Assembly: GCA_902796855.1 (NCBI GenBank)
Contig: CADBQN010000012.1
Location: 29,297-93,296, forward strand
Length of the DNA: 64,000 nucleotides
Direction of reading: 5' to 3'
DNA from: an uncultured Bacillota bacterium
GTDB taxonomy: Bacteria > Bacillota > Dehalobacteriia > UBA7702
The notes under the pieces are model-generated. The model was not told the origin of the DNA. It was given only the letters and a program-made list of their open reading frames with translations, and made no database searches. The translations under genes were made by a program, and so were the position numbers. Of the stretch, positions 33,599 to 42,649 are shown one piece after another. How positions within the stretch are numbered: the first letter of the stretch is position 1; each line of letters opens with the position of its first letter.

Positions 33599-34552
33599 TC
33601 AGTCAAACAGTCTGCTGACGGAAAGGTTATTGTTGATGGAACGCATCGCTTCACCGAGGAGGGAGCCGACGGAGAGGATGCGAAATTTGTCGTTTTCCAA
33701 AACGGCGTTGCTCCGCTGGGGAATGGTGTTGGTAACAACGACTTCCTTGATGTTGGAATGGGTCAGCCGTTCCACGGCGGGGCCGCTGAACAGCGCGTGG
33801 GTGCAGCAAACATGGACTTCCTTCGCGCCCCGGGCCAGGATCGCCTCGGCGCCCAGGGTGATGGTGCCGGCGGAGTCGATGATATCGTCCACCATGATGC
33901 AGATCTTGTCCGTCACGTCGCCGATGATATTCATAATTTCCGCCTCGCCGGGTTTGGGACGGCGCTTGTCCACAATGGCCATGCCGCAGTGGAGGCGTTC
34001 CGCCAGTTCCCTGGCGCGGACGACGCCGCCGATGTCAGGAGAGACGACGATGACATCATCTTTATTGTATTTTTTCTTTTTATAGTAGTTGGCCAGAATC
34101 GGCATGGCGGAAAGATGCTCCATCGGGATATCGAAAAAGCCCTCGATGGCTTTGGCGTGGAGATCCATGCAGATAATGCGGTCGGCACCGGCGGCGGTGA
34201 TCAGGTTGGCCACCAGCTTGGCACTGATCGGATCACGGGGCTTGCTCTTCCGCTCCTGCCGGGCGTAGCCGAAATAGGGCACCACGGCGGTGATATGACG
34301 GGCGGAAGCACGGCGCATCGCGTCGATCATCACAAGGAGCTCCATCAGATTGTCGTTGACCTGGGGACACGTCGGCTGGAGGATATAGACGTCGCAGCCG
34401 CGGACGCTTTCATCGATGTAGGTGGCGATTTCGCCGTCGCGAAAACGCTGGACCATACAGTCGCCAAGGCTGATCTTCAGGTGTTCGGCCATTTCCTTCG
34501 CCAAGGTCGGGTTTGCGTTGCCGGCAAACAGTTTCAATGTCATCTCATTCAT
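33599..34552 (-). CDS. prs: Ribose-phosphate pyrophosphokinase
   Basis: 317 residues, usual length for class I PRPP synthase. Signatures: KISLGDCMVQRFRDGEIATYIDESVRGCDVYILQPT, the flexible-loop region GYARQERKSKPRDPIS, DLHAKAIEGFFDIP and the PRPP-binding loop ICIMVDDIIDSAGTI. Makes PRPP from ribose-5-phosphate and ATP for purine, pyrimidine, His and Trp synthesis. Downstream of glmU by 60 bp, as in Bacillus. Confidence 0.96.
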   Translation of the reverse strand: MNEMTLKLFAGNANPTLAKEMAEHLKISLGDCMVQRFRDGEIATYIDESVRGCDVYILQPTCPQVNDNLMELLVMIDAMRRASARHITAVVPYFGYARQERKSKPRDPISAKLVANLITAAGADRIICMDLHAKAIEGFFDIPMEHLSAMPILANYYKKKKYNKDDVIVVSPDIGGVVRARELAERLHCGMAIVDKRRPKPGEAEIMNIIGDVTDKICIMVDDIIDSAGTITLGAEAILARGAKEVHVCCTHALFSGPAVERLTHSNIKEVVVTNTIPQRSNAVLENDKFRILSVGSLLGEAMRSINNNLSVSRLFD

Positions 34553-34612
34553 CGTTTTTCCTCCGCTATGCTTATATTTTAAATGTCAAATGTTTTTCTC
34601 TTTTTCGGCGGA

Positions 34613-35992
34613 TCACTTTTTGTGCAGGGCCCGGAATTTTTCCGCCCAGCCCTCTTTGTTGATCTGCCGTTCCCTGGCGATGGCAAGACTCCCGCCGGGG
34701 ACGCTTTCGGTGATGGTGGAACCGGCGGCGATATAGACGTCGTCCTCGATGTGAACGGGGGAGACCAGGTTGACGTTGCAGCCGACGAAAACGCGGTCGC
34801 CGATTTTGGAACGGGTCTTGTCAAACCCGTCGTAGTTGCAGGTGATGGTGCCGCAGGCTATGTTGCAGCCCGCGCCGATGTCGCTGTCGCCGATATAGGT
34901 CAGGTGCGGCAGTTTGGTGCCCTCGCCGATGACGCTGTTTTTCACCTCGACGAAATCGCCGACTTTCACGCCGTTTTTCAGCTCGGTTTTCGGCCTCAGA
35001 TAGGCGAAGGGGCCGATGTTGCAGCCGTCGCCGACGGAAGCTTCCGCCGCGGCGCTGCGCCAGAAGCGGACGCCGTCGCCTAAAACGGTATCCGTCAGCT
35101 CAGCGTTGGGGCCGATATGACAGTCGGCGCCGATGACGGTGCGGCCTTTGATAACGGTAAAAGGCTCGATAACGGTATCCGCGCCGATTTCCGCCAGGGG
35201 GTCGATGATGGTGGAATCGGGATCGATCAGCGTCACCCCGGCCCGCATCAGCGCTTCGGCTTTGCGGCGGCGGATCACCTTTCCGGCGGCGGCCAGCTGG
35301 ACCCGGTCGTTGATGCCGCTGACTTCCTCAAAATCTGCCACGCGGTAAGCCGCCGCTCTGCGGCCTTCGGCCCGGGCGATGGCGATGGTATCGGTGAGGT
35401 AGAGTTCCCCCTGATCGTTGTCGTTCTGCAGTTTGGAGACGGCGTCACGGAGGAAACCGAGGTCAAAGCAGTAAACGCCGCTGTTGATCTCCGTCACGGC
35501 CTTTTCTTCCTCGCTGGCGTCGCGCTGTTCCACAATGCGCAGCGGGTCGCCGTCGGCGCCGCGGATGACGCGGCCGTAACCGAAGGGGTCGCTGAGGGAG
35601 GCGGTCATCACCGTGACGGCGGCCTCGCTCTGCTCATGGCGGGCGCAGAGCTCTTTCAGCGTTTCGGCCCGCAGCAGCGGCGTATCGCCGCAGAGAACCA
35701 GCACCATGCCCTCACGATGATCGGCGAAAGCGGCAAGGCCTTCCCGAACGGCGTGGCCCGTGCCCTTTTGCTCCCGCTGGAGGATAAAGGAAGTCTCCCC
35801 GGCAAAAGCCGCTTTCACTTCCTCGGCGCCGTGACCGACGACGGTGCAGATGTCGTCGGCGCCGACGCCTTTGGCGGCGGCGATGACATAGGAGAGAATC
35901 GGATGATACACGGCTTCATGGAGTACTTTCGGCAGGGAGGATTTCATCCTCGTGCCTTTGCCGGCGGCTAAAATCAGGATATATTTTTTCAT
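34613..35992 (-). CDS. glmU: Bifunctional GlcNAc-1-P uridyltransferase / GlcN-1-P acetyltransferase
   Basis: 459 residues. N-terminal pyrophosphorylase with ILILAAGKGTRMKSSLPKVLHE, LVLCGDTPLL and EINSGVYCFD; C-terminal left-handed beta-helix with hexapeptide repeats (VIGADCHIGPNAELTDTVLGDG, IGDSDIGAGCNIACGTITCNYDG). Makes UDP-GlcNAc for peptidoglycan and other wall polymers. Operon with prs downstream; own promoter upstream. Confidence 0.96.
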   Translation of the reverse strand: MKKYILILAAGKGTRMKSSLPKVLHEAVYHPILSYVIAAAKGVGADDICTVVGHGAEEVKAAFAGETSFILQREQKGTGHAVREGLAAFADHREGMVLVLCGDTPLLRAETLKELCARHEQSEAAVTVMTASLSDPFGYGRVIRGADGDPLRIVEQRDASEEEKAVTEINSGVYCFDLGFLRDAVSKLQNDNDQGELYLTDTIAIARAEGRRAAAYRVADFEEVSGINDRVQLAAAGKVIRRRKAEALMRAGVTLIDPDSTIIDPLAEIGADTVIEPFTVIKGRTVIGADCHIGPNAELTDTVLGDGVRFWRSAAAEASVGDGCNIGPFAYLRPKTELKNGVKVGDFVEVKNSVIGEGTKLPHLTYIGDSDIGAGCNIACGTITCNYDGFDKTRSKIGDRVFVGCNVNLVSPVHIEDDVYIAAGSTITESVPGGSLAIARERQINKEGWAEKFRALHKK

Positions 35993-36062
35993 AGAAACAG
36001 TCCGTCCGTTTTTTTCAAAAATTCGCCGGCGGCGGCGTGAGGACGCCTCCGCCTACTGCTAT

Positions 36063-36091
36063 ATTATAGACCCTTTCCCCGAAAAATGCAA
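36063..36091 (-). promoter_or_regulatory. Sigma-A promoter of glmU
   Basis: Minus strand TTGCAT (36091-36086), 17-bp spacer, TATAAT (36068-36063), about 70 bp before the start codon. Confidence 0.75.
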
Positions 36092-36093
36092 AT

Positions 36094-36138
36094 CAGCCGC
36101 GGAAAAACAGAGGAGACGAACTCCCCGTTACGCGGCTG
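36094..36138 (-). terminator. Probable terminator of spoVG
   Basis: CAGCCGCG pairs with CGCGGCTG across a long loop; on the minus strand ATTTGCATTTTT follows, merging with the glmU promoter. Confidence 0.5.
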
Positions 36139-36182
36139 GATTTTATACTTTTTTACTACTTTGCGCAGCACGATAAAAACCG

Positions 36183-36467
36183 TTATTCTTCATCATCGAT
36201 TTCAGGGCCCGAAACCAACGCTTCCTCATACTTTTCCAAGACTCTGGCCTGGAGAATGTCACGGGCTTCCTGAGAAATGGGATGAGCAATATCTCGAAAT
36301 TCTCCTGTCGGCGTCTTTCGGCTGGGCATCGCCACAAAGAGGCCGTTCTGTCCGTCAACCACTTTGACATCATGGATCACAAAAGCATCGTCAAGGGTCA
36401 CCGAAACAATCGCTTTCATCTTACCTTCCGCTAATATTTTACGGACTCTCACATCGGTAATATTCAC
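36183..36467 (-). CDS. spoVG: Septation/sporulation regulator SpoVG
   Basis: 94 residues, normal length. Typical N-terminus [64 protein letters not shown]. An RNA/DNA-binding protein affecting septation and sporulation. GTG start with SD AGAGGGGG. A sigma-H-like promoter precedes it. Confidence 0.95.
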   Translation of the reverse strand: MNITDVRVRKILAEGKMKAIVSVTLDDAFVIHDVKVVDGQNGLFVAMPSRKTPTGEFRDIAHPISQEARDILQARVLEKYEEALVSGPEIDDEE

Positions 36468-36506
36468 GAAAGTTCCCCCTCTCTACTGGATTTCTAATAT
36501 TCAATA

Positions 36507-36531
36507 ATTCAACAATTTACGCAGAAACCCT
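36507..36531 (-). promoter_or_regulatory. Sigma-H-like promoter of spoVG
   Basis: Minus strand AGGGTTT (36531-36525), 14 bp, GAAT (36510-36507). The spoVG promoter of Bacillus subtilis is a sigma-H promoter with AGGATTT and GAAT at the same spacing (recalled). About 40 bp before the start codon. Confidence 0.6.
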
Positions 36532-36576
36532 TCTTTTTTCTTGCTTTTTTTGCAAAATTTTTTCATGTTTTGACAA

Positions 36577-36627
36577 TAAAAAAAGAAATTCGCCGAAACC
36601 CGCTGTATAAAGCTATCGGCAAATTTC
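36577..36627 (-). terminator. Terminator of the glnA-dapF-dapL-ispE run
   Basis: GAAATTTGCCGA / TCGGCGAATTTC (minus strand) with a 19-base loop, followed by TTTTTTT. The rest of the 298-bp gap between ispE and spoVG is A+T-rich leader with a lone TATAAT near ispE. Confidence 0.7.
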
Positions 36628-36765
36628 ATTTGTTTTTTAAAAAAATCATATCTTAACAGCGCTTTTACCTGCGATAATTCATAAGTGAACAGTCATGAAT
36701 ATAAAATCACCTTCCGTTCACGCCTTCTCCACGCATATTATACACGTTCTGTATTTTTTTGCGTC

Positions 36766-37644
36766 TTATTCATTCCCCGTCCCGGGCAGGATCCCGTCGG
36801 CGACGGGGCGAACGGGAAAGATCCGTCCCAGTTCCGGCCGGGGCGCGGCTTTCAGCAGGTTCCGCGCCGCTTTTTCCGAGGCGAAGGCAAAGACCGTCGG
36901 GCCGCTGCCGCTCATCAGGTGGGGCAAAAAGAGTCCGTCCAGCGCGTCCGAGAGCTTCCGCAGCGACGGATAGCGGGAAAACGCCGCCGCTTCCAGGCCG
37001 TTGTAAAGGGAACAGAGAACCCCTTCCTCGCTGCCCCGCTCCAAAGCGTGGAGCATCATCTCAACGGGCACGGCCTCCACGCCGAGAGCGATATCGTCGT
37101 AGGCGGCGAAGATCTCCGGCGTCGAGACGTGAAAACCGGCGTTGAACAGCAGAATGTCACATGGGAACAGCGGCGGCAGCGGTTTGAGCTTTTCGCCGAT
37201 GCCCGTCGCCAGCATCGTGCCGCCGTGATAACAGAAAGCGACGTCGGCGCCGACAGCGGCGCAGACCGAGGCGGTCTCCTCCTCGGTCAGTTCCAGGCCG
37301 AACTCATCGACGGCGGCGCGGAGCACGGCGGCGCCGTTGCCGCTGCCGCCGGCGAGACCGGCGCCGACGGGAATCTTTTTATCGATGACGACCTCGATTT
37401 CCCCGGGCAGATCAAAGCGGTCTTTCAGCAGCCGCCACATCCGGGTGACGGTGTTCTTTTCCGCGGGGCCCACGTCGACGCCGCCGGTATCGAGGGAAAA
37501 CCGCTCCCGGTGAAAACCGATGTCAAGACGGTCATAGAGGGAGACGGACTGCATCACGCTGGTGAGCTCGTGATAGCCGTCGGGACGTCTGCCCTCCACC
37601 CGCAAAAACAGATTGATCTTTGCCGCGGAGTAATAGACGGCCAT
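36766..37644 (-). CDS. ispE: 4-diphosphocytidyl-2-C-methyl-D-erythritol kinase
   Basis: 292 residues. GHMP kinase of the MEP isoprenoid pathway: N-terminal YSAAKINLFLRVEGRRPDGYHEL, ATP loop PVGAGLAGGSGNGAAVL (the usual GGGSS part is relaxed to AGGSGN) and the catalytic aspartate in VGADVAFCYHGGTMLATGIGE. Its ATG shares one base with the dapL stop (TGATG), so translation is coupled. In Bacillus ispE precedes purR-yabJ-spoVG; here purR and yabJ are missing between ispE and spoVG. Confidence 0.94.
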   Translation of the reverse strand: MAVYYSAAKINLFLRVEGRRPDGYHELTSVMQSVSLYDRLDIGFHRERFSLDTGGVDVGPAEKNTVTRMWRLLKDRFDLPGEIEVVIDKKIPVGAGLAGGSGNGAAVLRAAVDEFGLELTEEETASVCAAVGADVAFCYHGGTMLATGIGEKLKPLPPLFPCDILLFNAGFHVSTPEIFAAYDDIALGVEAVPVEMMLHALERGSEEGVLCSLYNGLEAAAFSRYPSLRKLSDALDGLFLPHLMSGSGPTVFAFASEKAARNLLKAAPRPELGRIFPVRPVADGILPGTGNE

Positions 37645-38819
37645 CAGAACGTGACCTGATCCAGGTGGTCTCTCAGCCGTTCCGCCGCCTCGGCGACGCG
37701 TTCTTCCGGCAGCGTCAGGGAGATGCGGAAATACCCCTCGCCGGCGGCGCCGTAGCCGTTGCCGGGGGTGACGATGACCGCGGCTTTTTCCAGCACGTAT
37801 TCGGCAAAGCTTTCCGAGGTGAACCCTTTGGGCACCGGCGCCCAGATATAGAATGTCGCTTTGGGCTTCGGCAGGTTCCAGCCGAGGGAGTTGAAGGCGT
37901 CCACGACGAGGTCGCGGCGTTTGGCGTAAATTTGGTGCATCTTCTCGATGGTCTCGTCGCCGTTGGCGAGGCCTTCCATGGCCGCGATCTGCACCGCCTG
38001 GAAAGCGCCGGAATCGACGTTGCTCTTATAGCGGCCGAGGGTCTCGATGACCTTGGCGTTGCCCACGGCAAAACCGATGCGCCAGCCCGTCATGTTAAAG
38101 GGCTTGGAAACGGAGTTGAACTCGATCCCCACATCTTTCGCGCCGTCGATCTCCAAAAAGCTGACGGGCACGTAGCCGTCGTAAGCCACTTCGGAATAAG
38201 CGGCGTCGTGGCAGATGATGATATCGTATTTTTTGGCGAAAGCCACGGCTTCCTCAAAGAATTCCCGCGTCGCCGTGGCGCCGGTGGGATTGTTCGGATA
38301 GTTCAAAAACATCAGCTTGGCTTTGGCGGCAATGTCCTCGGGGATGGCCGTGAAATCGGGCAGATAGCCGTTTTCCTCTTTCAGCGGCATATAGTAAGAC
38401 TCCCCGCCGGCCAGCATCGTGCCGATGCCGTAAACGGGATAGCCGGGGTCGGGCACGAGGTTGATATCGCCGGGATCCACGTAGCAATAGTTGATATTGG
38501 CGATCCCTTCCTTGGAGCCGATCAGCGAGACGACTTCCGTGGCGGGGTCGAGATCGACGTCAAAGCGCTTTTTATACCAATCGGCGACGGCCCGGCGGAA
38601 GGAGATCATCCCCACGGACGAGGGGTACTGATGGTTGGCCGGGTCTTTGATCGCCTCGGCCATTTTGTCGATGATATAATCGGGCGTCGGCAGATCGGGG
38701 TCACCGATACCGAAGCTGATGACGTCGATGCCTTTTTCTTTCAGTTCGTCGATTTTCTTTTCGATGCGGGCAAAGAGGTAGGGGGGGATGGATTGGATCC
38801 GTTTCGCTTCCTGTTTCAT
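37644..38819 (-). CDS. dapL: LL-diaminopimelate aminotransferase
   Basis: 391 residues, fold-type I PLP enzyme. Signatures: [47 protein letters not shown], and the PLP lysine in [21 protein letters not shown]. It turns tetrahydrodipicolinate directly into LL-diaminopimelate, bypassing the succinylase or acetylase steps. The dapF gene lies 22 bp upstream, which supports DapL over a generic aspartate-type aminotransferase. Confidence 0.9.
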   Translation of the reverse strand: MKQEAKRIQSIPPYLFARIEKKIDELKEKGIDVISFGIGDPDLPTPDYIIDKMAEAIKDPANHQYPSSVGMISFRRAVADWYKKRFDVDLDPATEVVSLIGSKEGIANINYCYVDPGDINLVPDPGYPVYGIGTMLAGGESYYMPLKEENGYLPDFTAIPEDIAAKAKLMFLNYPNNPTGATATREFFEEAVAFAKKYDIIICHDAAYSEVAYDGYVPVSFLEIDGAKDVGIEFNSVSKPFNMTGWRIGFAVGNAKVIETLGRYKSNVDSGAFQAVQIAAMEGLANGDETIEKMHQIYAKRRDLVVDAFNSLGWNLPKPKATFYIWAPVPKGFTSESFAEYVLEKAAVIVTPGNGYGAAGEGYFRISLTLPEERVAEAAERLRDHLDQVTF

Positions 38820-38840
38820 ATCAGGCTCCTTTCCTTTGTT

Positions 38841-39686
38841 TCACTCGTTATACTCGTAAACGCCTTTGGCGACGTAAGAGACGGGGCCGGTCATGATGAC
38901 GTGGTCGTTTTCATCCCAGCGGCAGAGGAGGTCGCCGCCGGAGAGGTGCACCGTCAGTTCCCTGCCGGTGTAGCCGTTGAGCACCGACGCCACCGTCGAG
39001 GCGCAGGCTCCGGTGCCGCAGGCCAGCGTTTCGCCGCAGCCGCGCTCAAAGACGCGGACGCGGATCTCTTTATCGCTGAGGATCTCCACAAATTCCACGT
39101 TGGTCTCCTCGGGGAACATCGGGTCGGCTTCCAGTTTCGGGCCCAGTTCCTCAAAGGGGGCGTCGGCCAGGTTCTTCCAGAAAGTCACCGTGTGGGGGTT
39201 CCCCATGGAAACGCAGCTCAGCTCAATTTCGCCGTGATCGCTCATGTAGGGGTAACCGATGACCTTGGGGTCGCCGACATTAACGGGAATCGCCGTCGGG
39301 TCGAGGCGGGGCAGCCCCATATCGACCTCGACTTTTTCCACGCCGTTCTCACCGAAGATCAGCCGGGGACGGATCATCCCGGCGTCGGTTTCCACCTTCA
39401 TCTCCGCGTGATCGACGAGGCCGTGCTCATAGACGTAGGTGGCAAAGCAGCGGATGCCGTTGCCGCACATCTGGGCGTCAGTGCCGTCGCTGTTGATGAT
39501 CCGCATGCGGATATCAAAGATCTTCGAGGGCAAAATCACCAGCACACCGTCGGCGCCGATGCCGAAGTGGCGGTCGCAGACTTTTTTGGCAAAGTCGTTC
39601 AGGTCTTCGGGGAGGACGTTGTTGATGCCGTCCACCATGATAAAATCGTTGCCGAGACCGTTCATTTTCGTAAATTCAACTTTCAA
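38841..39686 (-). CDS. dapF: Diaminopimelate epimerase
   Basis: 281 residues from the TTG at 39686, 8 bp after GGAGG; the longer frame has an unrelated N-terminus overlapping the glnA stop. Two active-site cysteines are visible: DAQMCGNGIRCFATYVYE and RGCGETLACGTGACASTVAS. Converts LL- to meso-diaminopimelate for lysine and peptidoglycan. Operon glnA-dapF-dapL-ispE. Confidence 0.95.
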   Translation of the reverse strand: MKVEFTKMNGLGNDFIMVDGINNVLPEDLNDFAKKVCDRHFGIGADGVLVILPSKIFDIRMRIINSDGTDAQMCGNGIRCFATYVYEHGLVDHAEMKVETDAGMIRPRLIFGENGVEKVEVDMGLPRLDPTAIPVNVGDPKVIGYPYMSDHGEIELSCVSMGNPHTVTFWKNLADAPFEELGPKLEADPMFPEETNVEFVEILSDKEIRVRVFERGCGETLACGTGACASTVASVLNGYTGRELTVHLSGGDLLCRWDENDHVIMTGPVSYVAKGVYEYNE

Positions 39687-39724
39687 AGAAACAACCTCCA
39701 TTGCTGAAAGATTTATAAGATCGA

Positions 39725-41059
39725 TCAATATTTCGAAAGATAATTCTCAATTTCCCACGGCGTGACACAGCGGCGGAACTCGGCGTATTCCGCCTGTTTC
39801 GCCTCGGTGAAGCAATGGGTGATGTGTTCGCCGAGGGCGGCGGTGATGACGTCGTCGGCAAGAAGCTCCTGGACGGCGCTGCCGAGGGAACCGGGCAGCA
39901 TATCGATGCCGCGGGCCTTCCGTTCGGCGCTGCTGAGCTCATAGAGATTGAAATCGCAGCTTTCCGGCGGGGCGACGCGGTTACGGATGCCGTCGAGGCC
40001 GGCGGCGAGCATCACCGCTTCCGCCAGATAGGGATTGGCGCAGGGATCGGGAGAGCGGAGCTCCACCCGGGTGGAATTGCCGCGTTTGGCGGGGATGCGC
40101 ACGAGGGGACTGCGGTTCTTTCCGGACCAGGCGATGTAGACCGGCGCTTCGTAACCGGAGACAAGGCGTTTATAGGAGTTCACAACGGGGTTCGTCACGG
40201 CGGTGACGGCCTTGGCGTGTTTCAGCAGGCCGCCTACATAATAATATGCGATTTCCGAGAGACCGTCCCTGCCGTCGGGATCGTAAAAGACGTTTTTGCC
40301 GTCAGCGTCGCTGAGGCTCATGTTCATGTGCATGCCGCTGCCGGCGATGCCGAAGATCGGCTTCGGCATAAAGGTGGCGTGGAGGCCGTGGCGCTGGGCG
40401 ATGGTGCGGACGACGAGTTTAAAGGTCTGGATGCGGTCGGCGGAGGCGAGGGCCTCGTCGTATTTAAAGTCGATTTCGTGCTGGCCCGGGGCGCACTCAT
40501 GATGGGAGGCTTCCACCTCATAGCCCATATCTTCCAGGGTGCTCACCATTTCCCGGCGGGCCGTGGAGCCGTGGTCGACGGGAGAAACCTCAAAATAGCC
40601 GGCGTTGTCGTGGGTCTCCAGAGTGGGAGCGCCCTCGCTGTCGGTGCGGAAGAGGAAAAATTCCGCTTCGGGGCCGACGTTCAGGGAGTAGCCCATCGCG
40701 GCGGCGTCTTCCAGATTCTTGCGCAGGATATAGCGGGGGTCCCCCTCAAAGGGCTTCCCGTCGGCGCCGTACACGTCGCAGATGAGCCGGGCGATGTAGC
40801 CCTCGGAGTGATCCCAGGGGAAGATCTGCCAGCTGTCCAGGTCGGGCTTGAGATACATATCGCTTTCCTCGATCCGGGCGAAGCCGTCGACGGAGGAACC
40901 GTCAAACATGATTTCGCCGTTCAAGGCTTTTTCCATTTGAGATACGGGGAGACAGACGTTTTTCAAAATACCGAAAACGTCGCTGAACTGCATGCGAACG
41001 AAGCGGACGTTTCGTTCTTTGATGGATTCCATAATCTGTTCCGCAGTGATCTTTGCCAT
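39725..41059 (-). CDS. glnA: Glutamine synthetase, type I
   Basis: 444 residues, the Bacillus/Clostridium GSI-alpha length. Signatures: FDGSSVDGFARIEESDMYLKPD, the metal/ATP stretch GPEAEFFLFR, HHECAPGQHEIDFKY, ATFMPKPIFGIAGSGMHMNMSL, and the substrate loop NSYKRLVSGYEAPVYIAWSGKNRS. The adenylylation-loop tyrosine motif of proteobacterial enzymes is absent, as expected for feedback-inhibited GSI-alpha. SD GGAGGTGC before the ATG. A TATAAT lies in the divergent 229-bp upstream gap, but no good -35 was seen and no TnrA/GlnR box was identified. Confidence 0.96.
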   Translation of the reverse strand: MAKITAEQIMESIKERNVRFVRMQFSDVFGILKNVCLPVSQMEKALNGEIMFDGSSVDGFARIEESDMYLKPDLDSWQIFPWDHSEGYIARLICDVYGADGKPFEGDPRYILRKNLEDAAAMGYSLNVGPEAEFFLFRTDSEGAPTLETHDNAGYFEVSPVDHGSTARREMVSTLEDMGYEVEASHHECAPGQHEIDFKYDEALASADRIQTFKLVVRTIAQRHGLHATFMPKPIFGIAGSGMHMNMSLSDADGKNVFYDPDGRDGLSEIAYYYVGGLLKHAKAVTAVTNPVVNSYKRLVSGYEAPVYIAWSGKNRSPLVRIPAKRGNSTRVELRSPDPCANPYLAEAVMLAAGLDGIRNRVAPPESCDFNLYELSSAERKARGIDMLPGSLGSAVQELLADDVITAALGEHITHCFTEAKQAEYAEFRRCVTPWEIENYLSKY

Positions 41060-41288
41060 AAAAGCACCTCCAAAAACACGGGGATCCGCCGACGCTCCGC
41101 CCCTCGAAGGGGGGAAGGCGGGCTTTCCCGTTTCGCCGCCGCGGCGACCGAATATTACTGCAAAGTTATCTTATATTATACTATAATTTTCCGCCAAAGA
41201 AAAGGGATTTTTCCCGATTCCGTCATTTTTTCCTTTTCTCCCTCTATAATAGAAACAAAGACACCACGGACAGAGGGCGAAACAAGAT

Positions 41289-41693
41289 ATGAGCAAACGA
41301 AGTCATCACCGCCGGAGCGATCCGGTCAACGTCAGCGAGCTGGCCGAGGCCTTAACGAGGAACGGCTGGCAGCCGCCGCGTCAGCCGGGGTTCCCGCCGG
41401 CGGGGAACGGCGGCGCGCCCAATCAGATGAACGGCCTCGCCGCCCTCGGCGGCCTGATGGGCAACGGCGGCGGCTTTCCGCCGCTCAATCAGATGGCGCC
41501 GTTCCAAAACCCCGGCACCGTCACCGACCCGGCGGCGATGGGCGGCGCGGCGCCCTTCCCCCAGATGATGGCGCCGCCGCCGTTCCCCGCCGCGCCCGGG
41601 CCGCGGCCCGGTGCCCAGCCGACCCGCGTCAGCGACAGCGACCTGCTGAAAAAGCTCTTTCAGGAAATTTTGACCCTGCTGAAAGAAAAATGA
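41289..41693 (+). CDS. Low-complexity Pro/Gly/Met-rich small protein
   Basis: 134 residues, no family recognised. The N-terminus is a basic patch plus a short helix (VNVSELAEALTRNGWQPP); the middle (35-110) is dominated by Pro, Gly, Asn, Met and Phe; the C-terminus is an amphipathic helix (SDSDLLKKLFQEILTLLKEK). It has no signal peptide. A TATAAT box lies about 40 bp upstream and a strong terminator follows, so it is probably expressed alone. The composition would fit a structural or spore-layer protein, but nothing in the sequence proves this. Confidence 0.65.
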   Translation: MSKRSHHRRSDPVNVSELAEALTRNGWQPPRQPGFPPAGNGGAPNQMNGLAALGGLMGNGGGFPPLNQMAPFQNPGTVTDPAAMGGAAPFPQMMAPPPFPAAPGPRPGAQPTRVSDSDLLKKLFQEILTLLKEK

Positions 41694-41706
41694 GCCCCGT
41701 TTGACG

Positions 41707-41736
41707 AAAAAAATCCCCGACGCCGGGGATTTTTTT
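41707..41736. terminator. Bidirectional terminator
   Basis: AAAAAAATCCCCG, ACGC loop, CGGGGATTTTTTT between the convergent small-protein gene and lgt. Confidence 0.9.
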
Positions 41737-41740
41737 AAAT

Positions 41741-42478
41741 TCAGCTTTCCTTCTTCCGATTGCGGAGCCAGAAAATGACCGCGGCCAAAACAAAGAGACA
41801 GACGCTGATGACCTGAGCCTGTTTCAGCGGGCCGATCATCAGACTGTCGGTGCGCAGCGACTCGATGAAAAAGCGGCCGACGGAATAGATCATGAAATAC
41901 AGACAGGCGACATTCCCCGTCCGCTTCGATCTTTTAAAAACGGCCAGCAGCAGCAGGAAAAGGAGAAAATCCCAGATCGACTCATAGAGAAAGGTCGGAT
42001 GGTGCAGATAGGGGTCGGCGGCGACGTGAATCCCCCAGGGCAGCGAGGTGACGCCGCCGTAGGCCTCGCCGTTGAAGAAGTTGCCCCAGCGTCCGATGGC
42101 CTGACCCAGAGCGAGGGCCGGGGCGACGCAGTCGAGCACGCCGAAGAAATCCAATTTCCAGATTTTGCAGCCGATCAGAATGGCGAGGAGACCGCCGAGG
42201 ATGCCGCCGTGGACGGCAAGGCCGCCGTGCCACACCTTCAGGATCGTCAGCGGGTCGCCGCCGTAGAGATCCCAGCGGAACAGCACATAGTAAAGCCTGG
42301 CGCCGACGACGGCGGCGGGCACCATCAGCAAAAGCACCGACCAGAGCTTATCCACGTCGTAACCGCGGCTTTTCGCCAGACGCTGGGCGAGGAACATGCC
42401 GATCAGCAGCGCCGCGCTGATGAGGATTCCGTACCAATAGACCGGCCAGGTGCCGATGGTGAACGCGACCGAATTCAT
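41741..42478 (-). CDS. lgt: Prolipoprotein diacylglyceryl transferase
   Basis: 245 residues, about seven membrane helices. Signatures: VWHGGLAVHGGILGG with the conserved histidines, and the phosphatidylglycerol-binding GQAIGRWGNFFNGEAYG; also LYESIWDF and GRFFIESLRTD. Transfers diacylglycerol to the lipobox cysteine of prolipoproteins; the BMP and PrsA-like proteins in this window are such clients. Confidence 0.95.
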   Translation of the reverse strand: MNSVAFTIGTWPVYWYGILISAALLIGMFLAQRLAKSRGYDVDKLWSVLLLMVPAAVVGARLYYVLFRWDLYGGDPLTILKVWHGGLAVHGGILGGLLAILIGCKIWKLDFFGVLDCVAPALALGQAIGRWGNFFNGEAYGGVTSLPWGIHVAADPYLHHPTFLYESIWDFLLFLLLLAVFKRSKRTGNVACLYFMIYSVGRFFIESLRTDSLMIGPLKQAQVISVCLFVLAAVIFWLRNRKKES

Positions 42479-42649
42479 AAAACGCCTCCGTTTCCGTTTT
42501 CACCAGTGTATCAGAAAACGGCGCCGCTTTCAAGTTTTTCCCCGTCTAAAAAGGCGCGTTTTTTGTCGCTTTTTCTCATTGACATTCACCTTGGTTCAAT
42601 GTTTATAATATAAATTAGAGAATTTTTGAGTCGAACAAGGAGAGTCACG

